NCBI GenBank assembly: GCA_016806645.1
Contig: JACSYO010002062.1
Span: 1,027,501-1,091,500 of the forward strand
Reading direction: 5' to 3'
DNA: 64,000 nucleotides
From: Ophiodon elongatus
Taxonomy: Eukaryota > Chordata > Actinopteri > Perciformes > Hexagrammidae
The position numbers and the translations under genes were made by a program. The notes beneath the pieces are model-generated. The model was not told where the DNA came from. It searched no databases and saw only the letters and a program-made list of their open reading frames with translations. How positions within the stretch are numbered: position 1 is the stretch's first letter; each line of letters begins with the position of its first letter. Of this stretch, positions 38,110 through 48,622 are shown piece by piece.

Positions 38110-38218
38110 GACACACACACACACACACATGAGGATACACACTCGGGCTCCTCGACAGACGCGAATAGACACATGCACAGATGGAAACACACACACACAC
38201 ATACACACACACACACAG
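38110..38218. repeat. Interrupted (CA)n tract
   Basis: Three CA blocks separated by mixed sequence. Confidence 0.8.
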
Positions 38219-39755
38219 GCAGATGCAGCAGGACGCAAAAAAAACAAACACACACAGGGGTTTGGTGTCCTAGTTTCCATCTGTGGAGATGCTATTCTCT
38301 CTCTCTCTCAGGCTCTCTTCTTCACTCACTAACTCATCTCAGGGGGTGAGGGGGGGGTCTTACTGTGGTCATGTGACACTTTTGCACGTGTGTGTGTGTG
38401 TGGATCAGAGCAGGCGTTTGCATCTGCGTGTATGCATCGCCGCTCATGTGCATATATTTGATTGTATGTATGGCTTTGTGTGAGTACGCATAAGCCGCCT
38501 ATTTGTGTGTGTCCATCCTGTGTGTGTGTGCGTGTGTGTGCGTGTGTGTGTTTCCTCCTCTGCGGCGCTTATTTCACCATCGTAGTGTGATCTAATACAG
38601 GGATTACTATGGGATTAAGGGTGTCTCTTATAAAAATAACTGCTCGTCGCTACATGTCCACAACGCTGGCCATTTGTTCTGCCAGTATCAACGCACTCTG
38701 ACGACACCTCGCCAAAAAAAAAGAAGGTGAAACCCACCAAACTGCTCCGGCAGGTAATGAAATGTTCTCATAGAGAAGACAGGTGAGACAATCTAACCGA
38801 AACATGGCGTAATACTTTAAGTAAACCAGGAAATTTCATTCAACAGTTTCTTTTTTTTTTTATTATTATTATTTGCATACATGTCAGGATCATCTTTTTG
38901 GCTCCGCAGCACAGACATACAGCAGATTCACAGTGGATGCAGAGACATGCTACTGCATGCATGCAAAAGGCCAAATGATAAAATGTCTAATTTATGCTGC
39001 AACCTACTCAATACAAGTATGGAGTAAATGCAAACATAAAAAAACAAAACATGGGTGACATTAAGAACAACTTTAAGATAATGTCCAGATATGTCATCGT
39101 TTTGGTTGTATTGCCCAATAAACTAATGGAGATTGGTACAGTGGTGTCGGGTAGCGCAGGAGTTTCAATGCAGAGACGGAGGTCAACACACGTTGTGCTT
39201 TATTTATGCTGCTTTCATCAATATGTGCATGTTAACAACGGACCAGATGACTATGTGTAATATGAGAAGTGTTGCTTCCATTGGTGAACCCATTCATTAC
39301 CTGAAACTCAAGTTTCTCTAGGTTTTTGTTTTTTTTACTAAAACAACAGTGTATACACGCCTAAGCCTGCCCTTGTTGCATACTCTGATGAAGATAAATG
39401 AGATTGACTTGTTGAATGGGAAAATATCAACCCTGTAAACTAATTTCCTGAACTAGAGCACCAACTAATAATATTAATAATGATTTATGTTGCATTCATA
39501 CACAGTATGAAGTGTTACTTGTTGTGACAAATAGAACATCGTCTTGGCACAACAAATTATAGAAAAAAGAGGGGGAAAAAAAGATTCAAATAGGCTACTA
39601 TACAAATGGCACAGCAACAAACAAAAAAGGAATATTATAGAGTTCCAACGTGGAAACATAAAACACTTACAAGCTCTGTAGCAATTATAGCTATCATTCT
39701 CAACATGATAACTTAATATTATATATATATATATATATATACATATACCATGAAC

Positions 39756-40459
39756 CAGTAGCGGCCGTCAGGGCCAGCAAGGCCTTCTCTGCTGGCCTAA
39801 ACATTATCAGAATATAAATTTAATTTATTAAATTATTCCCCATAGTCTATCCTCTTCATTTCATAGCTTTTCTCTTGGTTGCGCTGCTTCCAGCCTCAGG
39901 TCGAGAGCGGAGGGCTGGCCTTTACGTTAGAGCTTTTATCCAATCAGATTTCAGCCGTCATGTGTTGCTAGGGTCCAAGAAATCTGCCTTTAGGCCTTCA
40001 GAATCAACAGTGCTGTCTGTAGCTTAAAGTTAACGGAATCTAAACTGTGGTGTTAACCAATCAGATTTCGAGTTGGCGACACCGGGGCCAGCATGCAGGC
40101 GTACAATGACGTCAGCACGGGCACGTCTTTTGATTGGATGCGCACTGGTGAGAGGCAGAGCTAGCAACCTGTGGTTACCTGAACGAGCTAGCGTTAATTC
40201 GTGTAGATAGACATAGAAGCGTTGTTTTTGTGTTATTTTTTTAACCCACAATGGCTGATGGAGGAGAAGAGATAGATTTGGTCGCAGTAATACAAACAAC
40301 GCCATTTTCAAGACGGCCTACGCTATGTTAAGGTGATGCAACGCCTAGTTATAATGCGTCATGGCGTCATAATGATGGTATTAAGAGGTGGATTCATTCA
40401 GGGAGGACTGTGTAGGACAGACCTGAAGGCCTAGGTGTGAAATGCACGGCCCGCTACTG
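39756..40459 (+). mobile_element. Non-autonomous hAT-type element with 8-bp target duplication
   Basis: The element begins cagtagcgg at 39756 and ends ccgctactg at 40459, imperfect terminal inverted repeats that extend into ccgt/acgg. It is flanked by a perfect 8-bp duplication, ccatgaac, at 39748-39755 and 40460-40467; 8 bp is the signature target-site length of the hAT superfamily. At 40251 an ATG opens a 26-codon frame starting MADGGEEIDLVA and reading TTPFSRRPTL, then stops. I recognise this as resembling the N-terminus of hAT-related ZMYM-type transposase proteins in teleosts, so the element looks like an internally deleted derivative that kept the coding start. The body is otherwise non-coding. 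Confidence 0.82.
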
Positions 40460-40571
40460 CCATGAACCTGTACTGTATAAAACCATGGATCTATGAGTGA
40501 ATACCATAAACTTAATATAAGCATGATATGTTATTCTGGTCCTAGTTCAGACTATTTGGGTCTGAATACTA

Positions 40572-40606
40572 TAGTACAAATAAATAAATAAATAAATAAA
40601 TAATGA
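40572..40606. repeat. (AAAT)n microsatellite
   Basis: Tandem aaat units, about seven copies. Confidence 0.9.
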
Positions 40607-40946
40607 AAAAACTTTTGGGGTGACATTAGAAACCACAGAAGAAGAAAACAATAAACTGGTCTACACGCCGTTTCTCAATAACAAGTACGCCAAGTACGGA
40701 CTTGTGTACTTTGGAGGAGGAGTCAGGACTTGGGAGTCCAGACTTTCAGGGACGGGAGGACACAGTCCGTCTTTCTGCTATTGGAACAGCAGCTGACTTG
40801 ATGACGTCACCACCTCAGCTGTTGTTGCTAATGAGTTTACTCCAGTTCTTCACTGTAAAGTATTTTTACAATCAAACCAACTATGACAACCCTGCTTTTT
40901 TCGTTTTCGTTTAAAGTTAAAATATTTTAATTGTATGTATAAATAC

Positions 40947-41005
40947 ACACACATAACGTGTGTGTGTGTGTGTATATATAGATCGATATATATATATATA
41001 TATAA
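40947..41005. repeat. (CA)/(GT)/(TA) compound microsatellite
   Basis: acacacac passes through ataacg into gtgtgtgt and then tatatata, forming a potential foldback. Confidence 0.8.
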
Positions 41006-41429
41006 AATTGCAAACAATTCAGTAAAAAGTAAAAAGACAGCCTCTAGTTCAAGTTAAATTAAAAAAATAAGTTATAAATCTTAACATTGCCCTCAGTCAA
41101 ACTGATTTTATGTCACCTGTGAACAAACAATAAACTCGGAGACCAAATATTGCTCGTTAGATCCTCCAAACCGAATTCTATATCATGTTTAACCGCTACG
41201 GAAACATCAGAGCCAGCGGATCATTTCAAAAGGTCCTGCCGATATCAGGCTGTTCTCGGCGGGCACAATGAGCACTGACCGCCCACTGCTGGCGGACCTC
41301 ATCGGTCCAGTAGGCTGAATCTTGACAAATCGACAACAGATTTGATGCTCAAACAACTAACTTCTCGCCTAAAAAAAAAACCCAAATTACATTCTGTGAC
41401 TCAACAACAGTAGTATTTATAACATTTCA

Positions 41430-41611
41430 AATTTCAGTTGTGCGTTTCCTCCTCCGCCATTGTTCCCTGTTGCTGGTGCGCGGAGGTCAGAGGTCAAGCT
41501 GCGCATTTGTCAGCAGCAGCAGACCGGTCACGCACGTCACGTCACGCAGCAGCAGGTACGTGAGAACGTGTGGTCGCGAATCGTTGCACTTGATCTTCCG
41601 CCAACTAAAAA
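41430..41611 (+). promoter_or_regulatory. GC/CpG-rich putative promoter and 5' UTR of the nested gene
   Basis: Around 41440-41600 the sequence becomes GC- and CpG-rich (ctgcgcatttgtcagcagc, gtcacgcacgtcacgtcacg, gtggtcgcgaatcg) compared with the AT-rich intron on either side. A CpG-rich block directly in front of a first coding exon fits a TATA-less promoter. No transcription start can be placed from sequence. Inference from composition and position only. Confidence 0.5.
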
Positions 41612-41766
41612 ATGTCGAGCAGATATGTAAAAAACCCTTGGATCCTCCTGGAACGAGTGAACGAAAACCCCGCCCCGGGCATGTGCTGCGCCGTCCGCTC
41701 CGCCGACTGGCGGTTCGCAGACGACACCGACGAGCCTGAATCAACGATGAAGTCCGAGTGGGACGA
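41612..41766 (+). CDS. Nested gene, exon 1: acidic protein with C-terminal piggyBac-like zinc ribbon
   Basis: First coding exon of a two-exon gene inside the RIMS1 intron, same strand. The frame opens with ATG at 41612 (A at -3) just after an in-frame TAA, and reads MSSRYVKNPWILLERVNENP, then ADWRFADDTDEPES and MKSEWD. In-frame ATGs also occur at 41681 and 41747; the first is chosen because the frame has no upstream ATG before the stop. It leaves in phase 2 at gacga before gtaagt, and joins exon 2 to give D-D-F-S-P-E-E-K. The two exons total 711 nt including the stop, 236 residues. I do not recognise the N-terminal part from any family. Exon pairing is supported by phase, a consensus donor and a tgtgttag acceptor, but not by transcript data. 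Confidence 0.68.
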
Positions 41767-42537
41767 GTAAGTGCTTCTACGTCAAACAGCTCTTTATGGT
41801 TAGCTAGCTAGCGCCGTTTTCACCAGCAGTGGAGAGCAGAGGCAGGGGCACTTATTCATTAAAGCATTGAGCATTCAGTGCCACTTCGCTTTCTGAACTG
41901 CTAGTTTGGCCACTCACATTTTTTCAGTGTGTTACATTTGACCTGCAATGTCTAGGCAATAACTAACATGTTCCTGCAGGGGAACACTAGTTATGCTAGT
42001 TAGTGTTAGCTAGCTGGCTTGATGCTAGCTAGCCGTAGCTTAGCCCGACACACTGCTTGGTCTTGAAAAGTAAGGTAAATCAGTCTTAACGGCGCCGTTA
42101 CCCTGTGTCGGACAGTATTGCAACATTGTTATAGTTTATTATACAACATTTATGAGTTTTTGAACGTTATGATCTAATTCGCATGTCCCTTCGATTTTTA
42201 TATATATAGTGTTAGATAGCCTATTGGCAAATACGGTAGCATATTTGCAAAACTGTTTATTAAAAACAATTATTGAATTCCGACGAGCTCCAGTACCTAT
42301 TGGTTACCGTATTATCTGTCTGAATTGGTACCATACATTTTACTAAATAATTCTAGATATGTTTTTTTCAAATTAAGTTAAAACACTTTTAGATGTGGTG
42401 AGTGATGCAGAGGTCTGGAACCATGCTCTCTTATTGTAGCGGTATTATGTAGAAGACTCCTGTTGCACCTCCACTGCTAGTTACCTCTTGGTTTTAAAAT
42501 GAATTAATCCCTGTCTGTTTCTGTGTGTGTGTGTTAG

Positions 42538-43093
42538 TTTCAGTCCCGAGGAGAAAGATCCCGTAGATCCAAACGATGATGAATGGTGGTTTTCTGACCC
42601 TTCTTCCCATGTGGATCTGCTTCCATCTCCTAGTGTCCCATTCTCATCCCCTGCATCACCCTGGTCCCCACCCCACCGAGCTCCATGGACCAGGTTTAGT
42701 CAGTGGCGGGCCAAGAGAGCTGCTGCGTCCCACCCCTACAAGGCCAGGGGGTACCGCCGATTTAGAGCACCCGTTTCCAGGTGGCCCAGGTGCGCTGGCT
42801 GCCGCAATTGCGGCCGACGGAGATACAGGCCGAGAGGATACAAGCCACAATCGACGTCATGGGAGCACCTCCCTGCGGTCATCCAGCCGACCAAGTGGCA
42901 CCAGGTTGTTGGGAGCATGCAGTGCAGCCACTGCAGAGACCAGAGGAGACACCAGATGACGTCCTGGATGTGCCAAAGCTGCCAAGTGCCCCTGTGTTTA
43001 ATGCCGTATAGGAACTGTTATGCCAAGTGGCACGGTCAGAGTTGTTGCGCTCAGACGGTTACCTTGCCGGGAGGAAAGGCATCAAAAGTTTAG
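42538..43093 (+). CDS. Nested gene, exon 2: zinc-ribbon protein resembling the piggyBac C-terminal domain
   Basis: Residues 53-236 of the predicted protein. The order is an acidic tryptophan-rich start (DPVDPNDDEWWFSDP), a proline/serine-rich segment, an arginine-rich stretch with RCAGCRNCGRRRY (Cys137, 140, 143), and a C-terminal zinc-ribbon: C181-x2-C184, C197-x2-C200, C205, C212 and H217 in QCSHCRDQ, MCQSCQVPLCL and NCYAKWH. The spacing and the CxxCxVPLCL core resemble the zinc-ribbon/cysteine-rich domain that ends piggyBac transposases (Pfam Tnp_zf-ribbon_2 type). No DDE/D catalytic core is present in either exon, and the protein is far too short for a transposase. This suggests a domesticated DNA- or protein-binding domain, or an independently evolved zinc ribbon. 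Other frames are also open over parts of this GC-rich exon; the chosen frame is the one that splices to exon 1 and keeps the ordered cysteines. Confidence 0.65.
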
Positions 43094-43219
43094 GTTCCCA
43101 GGACACCACATTTGGTTTTACTTTCTCCAAGTAGTTCCTTAAATTGTACAGGAAAGATTCTCTTCAAAAGTTGCTCTGGAGAAAACTTTTTTTTTTTTGG
43201 AGGGGGTGTCGTTTGCACC

Positions 43220-43254
<35 letters not shown>
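43220..43254. repeat. (TTA)n microsatellite in 3' UTR of nested gene
   Basis: About eleven tta units, 130 bp after the stop codon. Confidence 0.9.
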
Positions 43255-43257
<3 letters not shown>

Positions 43258-44026
43258 ACATTCCCACTGGGATTGTATTTTTTTGGGAAAAGTATTTCTA
43301 TTGAGTTTTTCCTGTTTCTGTAATCGTTTGTTTCTGGTTATATTGCAGATCAGTTGCATGTGGTTGTTTTTGCTTTTATTTCTGGATCACTTACATTCAG
43401 GAGGCTAAATATTGTAGTGAAAAAGGTTAACTGAACATCAGTATCCAGAAGTCGCACCATGTCATGGGATGCCAATAAGATATATGCGCCTTTGTCATGT
43501 TTGCCACCTGCAAGATGGTGGCGTGATTTCACTATTTAGTTAAAAAATGTGTAACTCCCAGTAAACGACAACGTTTAATTTGAGTAAATATGAGATTCTG
43601 CGTCCCATCCGGCCCAAACGACGATTAACTTTTTTTCGAGGTTATTCGTTGTGTTGCTTGCTCTAAAACAAAAACATATTCCTGTTCTGTGTAACTACCG
43701 GCTCTAGATGAAAACACACCCAGTGTAGTTTTGAGGATTTATACCACAAATTATGACAAGGAAACAAAAGAACACGCCATATGAACGTGGCTTGATTTTT
43801 GTTAAAATTCCTTTGTATCCAAGAAATTACCTGCAGCACGAGCAATGTGAATCTTTTTATTTTTCCTGTATTATTTCACAATAAGTGTTGAGTTAACCAC
43901 ATGTGTTACTTTGGTTATTTACTGTCTCAGTTCTGAAGTTGCCAGAAGGAGACGGTCAGCATGCAGATGTCATACTCAAGTAAAAAGTACAATGTTGTGC
44001 TCTCAGGATTTTTGAAAAATGTACTT

Positions 44027-44032
44027 AATAAA
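44027..44032 (+). promoter_or_regulatory. Candidate poly(A) signal of nested gene
   Basis: Canonical AATAAA about 930 bp after the stop at 43093. T-rich and GT-containing sequence follows (cactttttgttatcaatg). It gives a plausible 3' end, and other AT-rich hexamers nearby are weaker. Confidence 0.5.
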
Positions 44033-47000
44033 AGTATGATTTGGAATGGCTTCTTTACGTGCACTTTTTGTTATCAATGCACTGATATGAAACCTTTTCT
44101 TTTTGTTGAATGTTGTAGCTGGACTAGGTGGTGCTTCATCAAAATTCCCGCTGCAAAGCACTAGTACTACTTTAAATTTAAGATGGTGACATTTAATAAT
44201 GTTTTCTATCATCACAATTAGGCAAATGTTTAGCTTTTCAGACATCTTGACTTGTCACGGTGAAAGAAAAGCACAGGCGCTACTCACAACACAAACCTCG
44301 ACGACGAGCCGTCACGACCCCGAAACGGAAGCGGCTAAATGGAATTAAACCGTCGTTCATTTATTTATTTACACCTGTGATTTTCCTACCGCTGTACTAG
44401 TACCTCAAGATTGTGCTTTAGGTCAAACACAAGTATTCACGTTTCCAGTCGAAACCCTTAAACCATCAGTTGATCGACTCTGCAACAGTTCTGATCATTG
44501 GTTCACTGCTTTCGTAGGCCATTTAGCAAGCAAACAATTCACGGTTCCAGCATCTCAAATGTGAGGATTATTTGTTATTTGTCGCTTTTCTGCCTTGTAT
44601 AATCGCAAATCTAATATTTTAGTGTTTTTTTGGCCTGTTGGTCGAACAAAGCTAGTAATTTGCCGATTACACTTTGGCAACTTGTAATGGGCACTTGTCA
44701 AACAATTCATCGATAAAGAAAATGATTATTAGTTGCAGCCCTTTTTTTTATATTCCAGCACTGTTGTGCACAATTCCTTTGGAGGAAGTAGAACTGAAAA
44801 ATGTGGAGTGTTTTTTTTATTTGAAATAACTTGATTTATTTCACTTTTCTGAAAGTGTTTCACTTGGCAGACAGCGTTTCAAATTCAGAAGTCGTTTCTC
44901 CGTTCGGTTAGATGAAATGCCTAAACTAAATTCAGAATCTACAATAATTTTCCTGAAGGCTACGTTCAAAGTCCTCACTTCCTGTCCTGTTAGTGTACGG
45001 ACAAGTAGACTGGCACTGCAGGGTCCATCTGGCTGCCTCGTCCACCTCCTCGGTCTGGCTGCAGAAAAATCACAGATTGGTGGATGTTTTCACCAAAGCT
45101 ATGATGTCCTGCATGAGGCAGTGTTTTGCTTTCTTTGCTGTGTGTGTGTGTGTATTTGTGCGTTTGAGCACACGTTCTCCCTCTCTCCCTGGTGGTGCTG
45201 GGGTGTTTGGCAGGATAAATATAGCCGCGTTGGTGTAAAGCTGTTTTTCTCCTCGGCTTTTGTAGCTTTAATCAAAAGCAATCTGGAGGAGGGAGAAGTG
45301 GAATGGGGGGTGGGGGGGAAGGGGGGGAAAGGGGTGGCCGATGCCAGAGTGTTTTATTTTAGCTCTCTTTTAAGGAGTCATCGGGGAGTGTTCAGGAGTA
45401 ATGAGAACCCTGGTGGCTGGAGGAGAGGGACCGACTCTAACCTCCTCGTCCTCCATCCACCACCCCCCCTCCTCCCCCCACATCGTCAACACAGGACGAC
45501 GACGACTGCACGGGCCGCGTTCGCACTGCAGGCCCTCATGCTCTTGCCGGATGAATCATCTCCCATTCTAGGCCGTAACCCCCCGCGTCCGCTCATCGAC
45601 GAGAGCGGACATCGACGAGCCGCGTTCGTGTTTAATGCTCTCCAGTTCAGTGTGTGAGATCAGCTTATCGTCTTTCATGATGTCAAGAGGTCGGGGGAAA
45701 GCCGCGTAGATCGGAATTGTCGGAGAAATATGAAAAATCTTTCGAAATGGAAAATCTTCAAAAAAAACAATGTCACGTTCTGAGTTGAGTGTTCACATGT
45801 AGGTCACATGTCCCGTTTTGTAGCACAACAACCAGCACTGTGTGTATCTCAATACGTTTCCTCTTTAGTTAATCATCCGTTCCTCTTTAAATCAATGCTC
45901 TTGTTCGTCACCGTAAAACAACGAGGCCTTGGACTGGTTCTCTAGCTGTTTTCTGGAGCTTTCAGCCGCATCTCCCCCTCAGTGGATGGAGTCCGATGAG
46001 CTCACGGAGAAGATTACATGCTTTCTGATTACATTTAAATAATAATAATTAAAAAAAAAACATTATTACATTGAGAAAAATAACTGATGGAAGAGCCAAT
46101 TTGGGCTTGAAACATCTTCAAGGGAGCATTCTGCATTGTTGAAGGCCCGGTACAGTTGTTGGACCGGACCAGAAAGAGCTGCGTGTGTTTTGCGCACTGA
46201 TTTGCAAAACTGAGCAAACTCTGAGGAAGGAGATGCTGTGAAAAGCTGCATGAATAACTAATAATTGGACCTTGAATTAATTCTTTAAAAAAAAGAGAAA
46301 ACGTCTCTTTTTCTGAAGTAGAATAAAGGTTGGGGGGAAAAAGCACTTCTAGGACTGTAATTAACCATCACATTTATTATGGATCAATCTGCCAATCATT
46401 TTATTGATTTGTTGTTGGGTCTATAACAAGTCCCAAGAAGCTGGAACTTCTGTTATTTTTGCTTAAGCGGGAATTATTTGATGCAGTCGATTAGCAAAAT
46501 TGTGGCCGTTCTATTCTTTTGTTAATATATTAAGTTGTTCCTCACCTCTGCCTGGTGTGGCTTGTTTTTTGGTAAGTGAACAAAAAAAGAAGTTTGGAAA
46601 TGTATTTGGCATTTAAGATACCAAAAATTGAATTGACACCCAAAAACTCTTTATTGTTAAACTTAAAAAAGAAAATATGCCTGTGAATCAAAGTTTTCTT
46701 TGGGGAACATGATGTGAAACGAGGATTTCAAAAGAAATATCAGCAGGAATGGAGTGTAAAAAATAAAATAAATATCTGAAATTGGACTCACCGCTATAGC
46801 GTGCGAACGCAGCCAACGTATAGTCGGTGTGCATATGTGTGACGGGACAAATAGAAAGCACGAGGACGGACGGGAGATATTGCTTTGGCAAGCGAGTTGA
46901 AACTCCTCTCGTTATCCAGTTGGCGTTGTGTGCTTCCATTTGGAGGCCAGACGCAGCCCACAGTGGAAGCCAAGCTGCTCCCTGGTAGAACTGCCATGAT

Positions 47001-47269
47001 GTTGATTTTAGACTTCCATAAAAGCCTTTTTTCCCCTGGACCACTCCTTGGCAGCAGTGCAGCTCTTTAGGAAGTGCAATGTTCCATTTCCTGTTTGACA
47101 GTCCCTGCGATTGAAGCCGGGGGTCAGATTAGTGGTTGGCAACGCGTTGGGCTGCTGCAAAGAATACTTCCTTCCTGTTGGAACCAGTGTCGCATTACCT
47201 ACCTCAGACAAACCAATTCTCTTAATCTCTACCCGTGCTCTTTTTTTTTTTTTTTTTTTTCTAAACTAG

Positions 47270-47541
47270 GTGATCTGGGTGTGTAATAACTGCCGGAAGC
47301 AGCAGGAGCTCCTGACCAAGCCGGGCGAGTGGTTCACCGGTCCGGCCGGGAAGCCCGCCGGTCTCGGTTCGGCCGTCAGCGAGCCGTCCGTGTGCCAGAC
47401 GCTCGGCGACAAGAAGCTTCGGTCCCGCTCCCAAGCGCCCCCAGCCTCCACCGCCGTGATCCAAGACCCCAACCGACCCGGTGTGCCTGGGACCGCGCCC
47501 GGCGCCGACCCCCGGTCGCGCAGCGAGCCACCACGAGATAC
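47270..47541 (+). CDS. rims1: RIMS1 exon: end of zinc finger and start of linker
   Basis: Follows a 20-T tract and ctaaactag, and is left in phase 2 at GATAC before gtaagc. It begins VIWVCNNCRKQQELLTKPG, giving the last two zinc ligands (CxxC) of the RIM finger, followed by EWFTG where mammals have an aromatic SGAWFF motif that contributes to Rab3/Munc13 binding. It continues into a low-complexity Pro/Ser/Arg linker with RSRSQAPPAST and ends RSRSEPPRDT. The RSRSQ and RSRSEPPR pieces match mammalian RIM1 and not RIM2, which is the main reason for assigning RIMS1. Third positions are strongly G/C, unlike the flanking introns. Confidence 0.93.
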
Positions 47542-47620
47542 GTAAGCTGAAGATGGTTGTAGGACAAGAGGGCAGTAATTCTAAACAGATAAGCATTCAA
47601 ACTGATGAAATATTCAGTTT

Positions 47621-47935
47621 TGTTCAATTCAATTCAATTCAATTCATTTTGTATAGCCCAAAACTACAAATTTGCCTCAGAGGACACGACATCCTCTGTC
47701 CCGGGACCTCTTATCGGTTCAGGAAAAACTCTCCCCAAAAAAAACCTTAAACGGGGAGAAAAAGGGAAGAAACCTTCAGGAGATCAACAGAGGAGGATCC
47801 TCTATCAGGATGGACAGAAGTACAATAGATGTCGTGTGTACAGAATGAACACCATAACAGAGTTACAACACATTCAACGCATATGACAGAAATGATTCAT
47901 ATAATGATGAGAAAGTAGAATAATAAGTAGAATAA
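47621..47935 (-). mobile_element. LINE-like 3' tail (family D, copy 2, minus)
   Basis: Starts with tandem ttcaa units, then attttgtatagcccaaaact, ctcagaggacacgacatcct, ggaaaaactctcccc, gggaagaaaccttcaggaga and gtacagaatgaacaccataa. This is the reverse complement of the 21456-21600 tail and shares more upstream sequence with 54240-54770. Confidence 0.65.
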
Positions 47936-48011
47936 TAATGATAATAGAAGCAGTAATGGTATTGGCAATTGTTAAAGTGATGCAGAAAACGTATTATACC
48001 CTATATCAACA

Positions 48012-48190
48012 TTTGAATCCTCGAGTTCAGCATTTTGACCGTCGCCATCATTTTCTCATAGACTTCTATATGATCTAACTTGACTTTGCAACCAGAGGAG
48101 TCGCCCCCTGCTGGCCATTGGGAAGAATGCGACTTTAAGACACTTCCCGATTTGCTCCACTTATCAGAACCGGAGGTTGCTGCCTGCTCC
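48012..48190 (+). repeat. Dispersed repeat family A, copy 9 (internally deleted)
   Basis: ttgaatcctcgagttcagca, gaccgtcgccatc, then directly cattttctcatagacttcta, cgccccctgctggcc and aaccggaggttgctgcctg. About 300 bp of the family centre is missing. Confidence 0.7.
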
Positions 48191-48622
48191 AAACCCCAAG
48201 ATGAGATAAACCCAGTGACATCACTGTGACATCATCAGGCTTATTAGACTTAGACTAAAGCTCAGCCAGAGCCACAGAAGTCCTGATTACATTGTTTATC
48301 ACAGGCAGAGTTTGACGAACTCTTTTAAATTGCATCCTCTCAGCCACCAGGAAGAAAACAGTCCTTGTGGAATATGTTAATATTTATGTTATCGAGCATT
48401 AGCTCCTGCATTCGTCATTCGCTTCTTTTATACAGCGGTGTGTCTCTAAGGAAGCAGCCTGTCGTTGTTTCCTATTCCGTCTGATTGCCATGGAAGAATA
48501 CAGTCAGTCCCAAACACTGGGTAGTACAATGTGTCGGCACTCGTGACTTTCTGTCAGTGGACCACCAGTGTTAACAATGAAATGTTTTTCCTCTCTCCCT
48601 CCAAATATTGAATGCTCCCCAG

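Larger units (their letters stand above)
29095..47269 (+). other. rims1: Large RIMS1 intron hosting a nested gene
   Basis: An 18-kb intron between the microexon and the second zinc-finger exon. It carries a same-strand two-exon gene at 41612-43093, a hAT-type element, family A and B repeat copies, a tRNA-derived SINE and several microsatellites. In 29400-31700, 32180-32870, 33000-33820, 35560-36260, 37440-38100, 38560-39720, 44040-44900 and 45660-47220 I see no coding exon. The GC-richer patch at 44990-45660 has an open frame but no recognisable protein. The intron ends in a run of about 20 T followed by ctaaactag. Confidence 0.8.
47542..48622 (+). other. rims1: RIMS1 intron with LINE-like tail and family A fragment
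   Basis: About 1.1 kb, mostly repeat-derived (47621-47935 and 48012-48190). No other feature seen. Confidence 0.8.

Noticed and set aside
41440..41739. 99-codon frame overlapping exon 1 of the nested gene
   Set aside because: In a different frame from the spliced gene, with no donor that would connect it to the zinc-ribbon frame; Arg-rich because of GC content.
44917..45657. 246-codon plus-strand open frame
   Set aside because: It contains a GT-repeat-coded CVCVC stretch, poly-proline and poly-glycine runs and no recognisable domain or splice context; it is a chance frame in a GC-richer patch of intron.
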